DNA from: Alteromonadaceae bacterium UBA2620
GTDB lineage: Bacteria > Pseudomonadota > Gammaproteobacteria > Enterobacterales > Alteromonadaceae
Reading direction: 5' to 3'
Assembly: GCA_002339125.1 (NCBI GenBank)
Contig: DDJQ01000071.1
Location: forward strand, 1 to 15,640
DNA: 15,640 bases
This document shows, one piece after another, positions 1-5,895 of this stretch. The notes under the pieces were generated by a model. That model worked only from the letters and a program-made list of their open reading frames with translations, made no database searches and was not told the origin of the DNA. Numbering within the stretch: position 1 is the first letter of the stretch; the number at the start of each line of letters is the position of its first letter. The translations under genes were made by a program, and so were the position numbers.

Positions 1-1
1 A

Positions 2-322
2 TCGTCTTTTTCGGGCAAGGTTTGACAGGATCTCATTGCCCTGAAACATGAAATGCTGGAAAAATTATCTGATGATCTGCAGCAGATTGCTGAAGAGAAA
101 GGTATTCAGGCTGTCACACCTGTTGATGATGTAGCCCATGAGATAACTTACCCGGTTGACGACTATCCGGTAAAAATCAAGTCAATCAATCTGGATAAAA
201 CGCCAGACTTTAGCGGTATGCTAACGGGCATTAAAGGGCAATATTGGTTGTTAGACGGCGATCGGGTAATCAACATACGCAAATATGCCGGTTACGACGT
301 CAATCTGGATATTCAGGACTGA
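2..322 (+). pseudogene. DUF2797-like protein, C-terminal part, with in-frame TGA
   Basis: The frame ends in a segment reading GIKGQYWLLDGDRVINIRK followed by YAGYDV. This is the C-terminal signature I associate with DUF2797 proteins, a family of unknown role, sometimes with zinc-binding cysteines nearer the N-terminus. The frame is open from the window edge but is interrupted by TGA at 23-25. Reading on either side gives SSFSGKV, stop, QDLIALKHEM, and both halves look like family sequence, so this appears to be a nonsense mutation in a once-continuous gene rather than a chance overlap. ATG at 53 could restart an 89-residue fragment, but no Shine-Dalgarno is evident and it would lack most of the family domain. 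The upstream part lies outside the window. The alternatives are a sequencing error at 23-25 or a real short gene. The family call is by recall of the motif, not by search. Confidence 0.6.
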
Positions 323-435
323 CTTTAAATACAAAGAAACCTGGGCCTGTTACCCTTTGCTGCAAAAAACACAACGGACAACAGATCCAGGACTACATAT
401 ACGCTTTTTAAAAGTCACATCAACTTAGTAAAATC

Positions 436-448
436 AGTGGTCACCACT
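436..448. promoter_or_regulatory. Perfect palindrome AGTGGT-C-ACCACT, possible operator
   Basis: This is a 6-1-6 perfect inverted repeat in the non-coding stretch before the tct operon, about 125 bp upstream of the direct-repeat box. Its size and symmetry fit a dimeric repressor site, and the TGGT/ACCA half-sites faintly recall GntR-family operators, although the spacing differs. No regulator of that type is in the window. The rest of 323-570 is A/T-rich with no convincing gene. Confidence 0.3.
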
Positions 449-573
449 ACTTGCTGCACAATATTTGTTTCTTGCTGGAAAACGTCTTTAGATGCAAACC
501 ATTGCTTACGAAAACTCCCCCTGTTTTTAATTGCGTCTCAATGATTCATTAATTGTTAACTATTTACCCAACA

Positions 574-606
574 TGAAAGCTACATGAAAGGAAATGTTGA
601 TATTTT
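574..606 (+). promoter_or_regulatory. TGAAAG-N5-TGAAAG direct-repeat box with -10, tct operon promoter
   Basis: TGAAAG occurs at 574-579 and 585-590, an 11-bp period that places both copies on the same helix face, as in PhoB/OmpR-family binding sites. The match extends upstream, since CATGAAAG is repeated exactly. A candidate -10, TATTTT, begins 10 bp after the second copy (601-606), so the box takes the place of a -35. The same element precedes two other transcription units in this window. The likely ligand is the TctD-like regulator encoded at 10950-11627 (inference). Confidence 0.6.
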
Positions 607-819
607 TAACTAATCCTTAACATGTGGAAACTTCCAATGGTCTCGATCACGTATATATCCAAGGCGTCACGCTAGAGGTTTTTGATGCTTTAACGCCGCA
701 GGGCAGCGATTGAACTCCAGCGGCTTATTTGGCGTTTGCACGTTAACCGCTTTACTGATTTACAGCAAATAGTTTTCAGCCCGGATTATTTGAAGGGCAT
801 GTACTTGAGAGCAAATTTT
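607..819 (+). other. Long untranslated leader of the tct operon, with a 29-codon frame
   Basis: If transcription starts just after the -10 at 601-606, about 200 nt precede the tctC-like start. Inside lies a GTG-initiated frame at 624-713 whose peptide reads naturally (it contains GLDHVYIQGVTLEVFDALTP). It has no visible Shine-Dalgarno and a stop immediately upstream (618-620). It could be a leader peptide, a gene remnant or chance. No riboswitch fold was recognised. Confidence 0.25.
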
Positions 820-1827
820 ATGCACTACCGACGTTTTAATGTTAAACATGCCGTCCTCGGCGTAAGCTCACTGATAATTACATCCCTGTTATCTCTGTCT
901 GTTTTAGCGGATGAAGAGGCTTATCCAACGCAGCCAATCACGATGGTGGTAGGCTTTGGTGTGGGTGGCGGTACGGATCAAATGGCCAGGGCTGTGTCTA
1001 CCTATTTCGCAGAAGAAGTGGGACAGCCTGTTCAGGTTGTCAACAAAAAAGGCGCAGGCACGTTACTAGCAGCTAACTATGTCCTGAGTAAACCATCTGA
1101 CGGTTATACGATTTTTGCCTCGGGATTTAATCCCTATCTAACCAATACTATTTTAGAAGGCAATGCAGATTATACGCTGGATGATTTTGCCTACCTGAAT
1201 TTTCAATGGTTCGACGAAGACCTGATTGCCGTTTACAAAGACAGTAAATATCAAAGTTTGCCTGAGTTGCTCGAAGATATTAAAGCCCATCCTAAAACGG
1301 TAAGAGGTTCGGTTGTTCGTGGCTCAGGTGGACACTTGATGGCCAATCTACTGCTCGAACTCTATGGCATACCTTTGGACTCCCTTAATTTAGTCACTTA
1401 TAACAGTGGTGGTAAAGCGCGCGCCGCCGTGGCCGGTGGTGTTGTCGATTTTATTGTTATAAGTGCTAAGGGCTCTGAAAGCATTCGGGAATATATCCGC
1501 CCACTGGCTATTGTCAGTGAGGAAGATGAACTCGATTGGAATGCACCTGCGATCAATAGAGCACTTGCTCCTTTAGGCATTGAAGCGCCAGTACTGCAAG
1601 GCACCATTAGAGGCTTTGCCACATCAGCCAAACTCAAACAAGAACATCCGGAGCGTTTTAAGTTTCTTGCCGAGGCGATGAAACGCGCATTAGCAAACCC
1701 GGATTTAAAAGCCATGCTCAAACGCTCAAGTATTTCCGGTAGATGGACCGGACCTGAAAAGTCAGAAGAAATCATGAGACGAAATTTTGCAGCCTCCAAA
1801 AAATATTCTTATTTATTAAAGTTGTGA
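820..1827 (+). CDS. tctC: Tripartite tricarboxylate transporter substrate-binding protein (TctC/Bug family)
   Basis: Periplasmic receptor that captures a carboxylated solute and hands it to the TctBA membrane complex. The ATG at 820 was chosen over ATG 799 and TTG 736. It gives a clean signal peptide (basic HYRR, hydrophobic core VLGVSSLIITSLLSLSV, cleavage after LA at about residue 30), and GAGAG lies 9 nt upstream. The mature protein begins EEAYPTQPITMVVGFG and carries the family's first ligand loop, GGGTDQMAR, followed by the GAGTLLAANYV and SDGYTIF segments. The second half has GSGGHLMANLLLELYGI and the typical YNSGGKARAAVAGGVVDF stretch. At 335 residues it is near the usual 320-330. It is first in the operon, 10 bp ahead of tctB, and its promoter has the 574-590 box. 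The substrate is not deducible; Bug proteins bind citrate, other carboxylates, aromatic acids or amino acids. Confidence 0.88.
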   Translation: MHYRRFNVKHAVLGVSSLIITSLLSLSVLADEEAYPTQPITMVVGFGVGGGTDQMARAVSTYFAEEVGQPVQVVNKKGAGTLLAANYVLSKPSDGYTIFASGFNPYLTNTILEGNADYTLDDFAYLNFQWFDEDLIAVYKDSKYQSLPELLEDIKAHPKTVRGSVVRGSGGHLMANLLLELYGIPLDSLNLVTYNSGGKARAAVAGGVVDFIVISAKGSESIREYIRPLAIVSEEDELDWNAPAINRALAPLGIEAPVLQGTIRGFATSAKLKQEHPERFKFLAEAMKRALANPDLKAMLKRSSISGRWTGPEKSEEIMRRNFAASKKYSYLLKL

Positions 1828-1837
1828 GAGCCTTTGT

Positions 1838-2305
1838 ATGAGTTCAGAAAATAGTAAACTCACTCGACATCAAAAAGCCGATGTATTGGTATTACTTTCC
1901 CTTGCGGGCTTGGTCGTTTGGTATTTGTTTGATGCCTATCAAGCATCAGACCATTTCGCCAACTTAATACTCATCTTGCCTGTATCCATTGTGGTATTGG
2001 CGCTGTGTGTGGTTGAATTTATCAGCCAACTACGTGGAAAGCATGAGCCACCACCCGATCTCGATCCAATCGCCAGTATGATGCCGGTAATATTGTTGTT
2101 TATCACCTTTGTTGTGACGCTGGAATGGTTAGGCTTTGATGTAGGTACCTGCCTCTTTGTCGCGGCTTTCTTGTGGTTGCACGGCGAGCGTCGCATTGTA
2201 TGGATTGTAGGATACAGCATCACGTTTGCTTTGCTAATGTCTTTGTTCTTTTCGAAGATGTTGCCGTACCCCATGCCTATGTTGATTTTACCAACCGCCT
2301 ATTAA
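1838..2305 (+). CDS. tctB: Tripartite tricarboxylate transporter small membrane subunit (TctB)
   Basis: Small integral membrane subunit that partners TctA in the inner membrane. The 155 residues fit the family size. The cytosolic start (MSSENSKLTRHQKAD) is followed by about four hydrophobic segments: near residues 16-31, 40-62, 79-97 and a longer stretch from about 101 to 145 containing a basic HGERR turn. The motif LEWLGFDVGTCLFVAAFLW is characteristic of TctB (the region usually reads as a glycine-rich third helix followed by a fourth). A GAGAG-type ribosome site lies just before ATG 1838. It lies 10 bp after tctC and 15 bp before tctA, so the three are very probably co-transcribed. TctB is the least conserved subunit, so the call rests partly on its position between tctC and tctA. 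Confidence 0.85.
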   Translation: MSSENSKLTRHQKADVLVLLSLAGLVVWYLFDAYQASDHFANLILILPVSIVVLALCVVEFISQLRGKHEPPPDLDPIASMMPVILLFITFVVTLEWLGFDVGTCLFVAAFLWLHGERRIVWIVGYSITFALLMSLFFSKMLPYPMPMLILPTAY

Positions 2306-2320
2306 CAGGGAGAATACGTA

Positions 2321-3817
2321 ATGAATATGAATGATGTAATTGGCGGTTTTAGTTTACTGTTTGCTGACCCTTCAGTGTGGTTGATCGTCATACCGGGAAT
2401 ACTAATTGGTTTGATCTTTGGTGCGATACCCGGATTACAGATATCCATGGCGATGGCTATATTTTTGCCCCTTACCCTGTACATGGATTTTATGCAGGCA
2501 ATGTTGTTCCTCACCGCTATCTTTACCGGCGGCGGCTTTGGCGGCAGTATCCCGGCTATTTTGATGAATATTCCAGGGACCTCTTCGTCGGTTGCAACGA
2601 CCTTTGATGGGTACCCAATGTCACAACGCGGCGAACATAATACCGCACTGGGTATAGGGCTCGGCTCTTCTTGTATTGGCGTCATTGTGGGTTATTCCAT
2701 TTTGTTCTTCCTCATTGGGCCAATTTCGGAAATGGTATTGAAGTTAGGTCCCGCAGAAATGGCAGCAGTGATCCTATGGGGTATTACCCTTATTGCCAGC
2801 TTAAGTGGCGATAACCTCAACAAGGGCGTTATTTCTGGATTAGTCGGCTTGCTGATTGGTACCGTAGGTTACGGCGAAACTGGCGTTGCCAGAGGAACAA
2901 TGGGTAGCGTTTATTTACTCGACGGTATTCCCGCAATTCCCGCAATGATGGGCATGTTTGCCGCTTCTGAACTGTTTAAACTGGTAAATAGTCAGTACCT
3001 GGTGGAAGATCAATCACTGCGTAAAGTCAGCGTTAAAAAGATTCTAGCAGGTTTCTGGAATGCATTTCGCTACCCGGTATCACTTATCCGCGGCAGTTTA
3101 ATCGGCGTATTCGTTGGTTCGGTACCGGGCGTTGGTTCTTCAGTAGCCAGTCTTCTGTCCTATATTCAGGCCAAACGTAAAGCTAAAAATCCCGAAACCT
3201 TTGGTAAAGGAAACCCTTCTGGTATTGTGGCAGCAGAAGCCGCCAATAGTACTTCAGAAGCAGGATCCATGGCTACCCTGTTAGCCTTGGGGATTCCCGG
3301 CGGCGGTGCAACAGCCGTTATGTTAGCCGCTTTTGCTATGCACAATATTACCGGTGGTCCACAGTTCATTCGAGAACAAACCGATGTGGTGTATGCCATT
3401 ATTTTTGCCAATTTCAGTCAGGCATTTTTGCTGATTGGGTTAGGCCTGATATTCATTCCAATATTAGCGAATATCATTAAAGTTCCTATGAACTACTTGG
3501 TGCCATCGGTACTTGCGGTGGCTGTGTTCGGCGCTTTCGGGCTGACTGGTGATTTAACCGGCCCTATTACCGTAATGGTCTTTTCCCTGATAGGCTTGTT
3601 ATTTAAACGCTTTGATTATTCTGTGCCGGCTGCGGTGATTGGTTTGCTGCTGGGTGGCATGGCGGAAGATGCGTTAATTTTTACCTATCAAATAAGCGGC
3701 GGTATGTGGAGCTATTTGTTAGAGCGCCCTGTAACAATCTTTATTCTGGTCATGTTAGTCATATCTCTGTTTGGCGGAAAATTAGTTTCCATGCTGACCA
3801 AAAAGGTTAAACAATAA
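2321..3817 (+). CDS. tctA: Tripartite tricarboxylate transporter large permease (TctA)
   Basis: The large, ion-coupled transport subunit in the inner membrane, 498 residues, the usual TctA length, with roughly 10-12 membrane segments. Two internally related family signatures are visible: PGILIGLIFGAIPGLQISMA near residues 24-43, and VGSVPGVGSS near 267-276. The latter is followed by the long conserved segment with AEAANSTSEAGSMATLLALG and IPGGGATAVMLAA (about 305-340). In TctA this region normally reads PEAANNA..GG, so AEAANSTSEAG is a mild variant. The start is set by GGGAGAA about 9 nt upstream of ATG 2321; ATG 2327 is a possible alternative. The stop codon overlaps the next gene's ATG, so translation of the TauE-like permease is probably coupled to this gene. 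Confidence 0.93.
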   Translation: MNMNDVIGGFSLLFADPSVWLIVIPGILIGLIFGAIPGLQISMAMAIFLPLTLYMDFMQAMLFLTAIFTGGGFGGSIPAILMNIPGTSSSVATTFDGYPMSQRGEHNTALGIGLGSSCIGVIVGYSILFFLIGPISEMVLKLGPAEMAAVILWGITLIASLSGDNLNKGVISGLVGLLIGTVGYGETGVARGTMGSVYLLDGIPAIPAMMGMFAASELFKLVNSQYLVEDQSLRKVSVKKILAGFWNAFRYPVSLIRGSLIGVFVGSVPGVGSSVASLLSYIQAKRKAKNPETFGKGNPSGIVAAEAANSTSEAGSMATLLALGIPGGGATAVMLAAFAMHNITGGPQFIREQTDVVYAIIFANFSQAFLLIGLGLIFIPILANIIKVPMNYLVPSVLAVAVFGAFGLTGDLTGPITVMVFSLIGLLFKRFDYSVPAAVIGLLLGGMAEDALIFTYQISGGMWSYLLERPVTIFILVMLVISLFGGKLVSMLTKKVKQ

Positions 3818-4566
3818 TGGAACTACTAAGCGAAGTTAATTTATGGCTTTGCTTAGTCATTATTGTCAGTGCGTTTATAACCGGCATACTCCACGGTGCT
3901 ACCGGAATGCTAGGTGGCATCGTCATGACAGCCCTGCTCTCACAAATTATAGGCATTAAACAGGCCGTTCCGGTAATGACTTGTGCTTTGTTATTTAGTC
4001 ATACCAGTCGGCTTGTCATTTATTGGAAAAACGTTGACTGGCCAATCACTGCCCGCGTGCTGATATTCGGCAGTCCGAGCCTCATATTTGGCGCTTACCT
4101 TTTCAGTATTTTAGATCCAAGAATTATCGCCTTTGTGTTTGCCTGCTTCCTTATATTCTCTATCCCTATGAAATATTATGCCCGTCAACACAACATTAAA
4201 ACGGGCCCTAAACTATTATCATTCGCCAGCGCAATCTGGGGCATGCTAGCCGGTAATGTGGTTGGTCCTGGCTTCTTTTTAGCGCCATTTCTGCTCGGCA
4301 CCGGAATAAACCGGTTGGCATTTGTTGGCACTATGGCTGCGATAACACTGGTTATGAATAGCATGAAGCTAGCAGTTTTTGGTTCTACAGACATACTTAA
4401 TATAGAATTGCTGATCATAGGCGCAGTGGTTGGCCTTTGCACTGTTCCGGGGAATTGGTTAGGTAAACGGATTTTGCAAAAATTGTCTGACGATCTGCAC
4501 CGTTACATCGTTGACAGTTTTACCGTATTAGTTATTTTTAACTTTCTGTATCTTGCCTTTGGTTGA
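3817..4566 (+). CDS. TauE/SafE family membrane permease (sulfite exporter-like)
   Basis: An inner-membrane protein of 249 residues with about eight hydrophobic segments in two related halves. The first half contains ITGILHGATGMLGGIVMTALL (about residues 21-41), and the second contains AGNVVGPGFFLAPFLLGTGI and RLAFVGTMAAITLVMNSMKL. These glycine-rich G-x-x-G-x-G repeats followed by a small-residue helix are the TauE/SafE hallmark. Members move sulfite, sulfoacetate or other organic anions, usually outward, but specificity cannot be read from sequence. The ATG overlaps the tctA stop by one base (TAATG), with AAGG about 10 nt upstream. It is therefore effectively a fourth gene of the tct operon, an addition not part of the core three-component transporter. 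It may export a counter-ion or by-product, or offer a second route for the same class of anion (inference). Confidence 0.85.
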   Translation: MELLSEVNLWLCLVIIVSAFITGILHGATGMLGGIVMTALLSQIIGIKQAVPVMTCALLFSHTSRLVIYWKNVDWPITARVLIFGSPSLIFGAYLFSILDPRIIAFVFACFLIFSIPMKYYARQHNIKTGPKLLSFASAIWGMLAGNVVGPGFFLAPFLLGTGINRLAFVGTMAAITLVMNSMKLAVFGSTDILNIELLIIGAVVGLCTVPGNWLGKRILQKLSDDLHRYIVDSFTVLVIFNFLYLAFG

Positions 4567-4696
4567 AGTGCTGTTGCAGCGTTAAAACGAGGGGTATCGA
4601 TAAGTGATAGCTAAACATAGCTTCTGTCGTGACAATACTTGATACAACCTCTCAGCTCTCTATTCAAAAGCAATTTAGCCGCTTAATTTCATAGCA

Positions 4697-4723
4697 AAGG
4701 CTTAACTGTCTTGTTAAGCAAGC
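4697..4723 (-). terminator. Weak hairpin after the SDR gene
   Basis: GCTTAAC (4700-4706) and GTTAAGC (4713-4719) form a 7-bp stem with a 6-nt loop directly after the SDR stop codon. Only a short CTTT follows on the minus strand. It sits between two convergent units (the tct operon and the SDR gene) and may act in both directions. The rest of 4567-4723 shows nothing recognisable. Confidence 0.35.
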
Positions 4724-5455
4724 CTACTTTCCGCCAGCAACGTCAATAAATGAACCGGTAACATAGGATGCCTCCTCCGACAGTAACCATGCAATTGTAT
4801 TGGCAACTTCCTGCGCTGAACCACCCCGCCCCATGGGTATTTGCGAACTTAAACGTTTAACTCTATCGGGTTCACCGCCATCGCTATGTATATCGGTTTC
4901 AATAAAACCGGGGCGAACTGCATTTACTCTGATGTTTTTAGATGCAAGCTCTACTGATAAGCCCTTAGTAAGGGTATCCAACGCACCTTTAGAGGCGGCA
5001 TAATCTAGGTACTCAAAAGGCGAACCTGTTCGTGCTGCGGCGGAAGAAACATTGACAATTGCGCATTGCGAGTCTCCCCGCTTGACGAATTCCTGTGAAC
5101 AAAGAAAAGCGCTCATAACATTCGTATTGAGGATTTCACTAAAGCGTTCGGCGGTAATTTGCGTGAAATCTGTTTTAGTAAAGAGAATACCAACGTTATT
5201 GACTAAATGCGTCACTTCACCAAGTTCTGTTTGTATATAAGAAAACAGTCTGCGAACTTCTTGTTGCTTTGATACATCTGCTTTAAAACTAATCGCAGTA
5301 CCACCAAGTTCGTTAATCGAATCACAAACGCTGGCAGCCGCTTTACTGTTTCTGATGTAATTGATACAGACCTTATATCCTTTACTTGCGAGCTTTATGG
5401 CGGTCGCAGCGCCTATCCCTCGGCTTGCTCCGGTAATTAATGCTATTTTATTCAA
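4724..5455 (-). CDS. Classical short-chain dehydrogenase/reductase (SDR), TTG start
   Basis: An NAD(P)-dependent oxidoreductase, 243 residues, typical classical SDR size. The cofactor motif TGASRGIG is at residues 8-15, the NNVG variant of NNAG at 86-89, an active-site Asn in NTNV near 112, SS at 137-138, YAASK with catalytic Tyr152 and Lys156, and RPGFIETDI downstream. NYIRN after the second strand includes an arginine that would favour NADP(H). The start is TTG at 5455-5453, because AAGGAG (5467-5462) lies 6 nt before it. The longer in-frame ATG at 5515 has no such site and adds 20 residues before the first strand of the fold. The gene is cut off from the TonB gene by a terminator and has its own upstream repeats (5531-5589). 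The substrate is unknown. It resembles FabG/glucose-dehydrogenase-type SDRs and could oxidise an alcohol derived from the imported compound (inference). Confidence 0.9.
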   Translation of the reverse strand: MNKIALITGASRGIGAATAIKLASKGYKVCINYIRNSKAAASVCDSINELGGTAISFKADVSKQQEVRRLFSYIQTELGEVTHLVNNVGILFTKTDFTQITAERFSEILNTNVMSAFLCSQEFVKRGDSQCAIVNVSSAAARTGSPFEYLDYAASKGALDTLTKGLSVELASKNIRVNAVRPGFIETDIHSDGGEPDRVKRLSSQIPMGRGGSAQEVANTIAWLLSEEASYVTGSFIDVAGGK

Positions 5456-5530
5456 AAAACACTCCTTGTAGTGAACGACGACCCGTTTAGGATGATTGAA
5501 CACGGACGATACCATGGCTTGAAATGGCGG

Positions 5531-5589
5531 TATCCTATAGATAAAAGCCGCGTCTTTGAGCTAGCTTATAGATTCTATACTATAGATAA
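5531..5589 (-). promoter_or_regulatory. Direct repeat CTATAGATAA upstream of the SDR gene
   Basis: Near-identical 14-mers TAT(c/a)CTATAGATAA occur at 5531-5544 and 5576-5589, 13 of 14 positions matching and start-to-start spacing 45 bp (about four helical turns). They lie 76-134 bp upstream of the SDR start, so they may be regulator sites or overlap its promoter. The TGAAAG box is not present here. The remaining stretch to 5700 is A/T-rich without an evident gene. Confidence 0.35.
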
Positions 5590-5702
5590 TGCGCGTTTTA
5601 AGGATGCCGCCACTCTTACTTAATTTATTATTTGTATTACTTTTTTTGTTAATAGTAATCAACGTCAATTATGCTCTTTTATGATCAGATTTATCCTCTT
5701 AG

Positions 5703-5831
5703 CTCAACACGGGATCAGGCCTGATACTTGAAAAACTCTCAGAACAGGATCTTACTGGCTACCTGGCAGGTATTTTTACAGCCCAGGGTCTGGAATTAAA
5801 AAAGGCCCTGCATACAGTGCAGAGCCTTTAA
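5703..5831 (+). other. Protein-like open frame without a start codon, possible gene remnant
   Basis: A 42-codon frame bounded by TAG (5700-5702) and TAA (5829-5831) reads NTGSGLILEKLSEQDLTGYL then AGIFTAQGLELKKALHTVQSL. It looks like the amphipathic C-terminal helix of an enzyme (ribokinase-type kinases end in similar AQGLxLxxAL segments). It has no ATG and overlaps the terminator hairpin below, so chance cannot be excluded. Confidence 0.15.
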
Positions 5832-5834
5832 AAA
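5798..5834 (-). terminator. Rho-independent terminator of the TonB receptor gene
   Basis: A 12-bp stem, AAAGGCCCTGCA (5801-5812) against TGCAGAGCCTTT (5818-5829), with one G-T wobble and a 5-nt loop. It is flanked by A-runs on the plus strand, that is T-runs on the minus strand, and lies about 65 bp after the receptor stop. Because both flanks are A/T-rich it could work in both directions. Confidence 0.75.
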
Positions 5835-5895
5835 TGTTCAGCTAAGTTCTGAATCTCCTTAAACAGCAACTCAGAATAGCCATGTACCAGGCGAA

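Noticed and set aside
23..713. TGA as a recoded sense codon, since both the DUF2797-like frame (23-25) and the leader frame (711-713) read on plausibly past TGA
   Set aside because: Several intact genes end in TGA and tryptophan is encoded by TGG throughout; no selenocysteine-type element was seen.
736..819. TTG 736 or ATG 799 as the tctC start
   Set aside because: Both would place 7 to 28 extra residues before a good signal peptide; only ATG 820 has a well-spaced purine-rich ribosome site.
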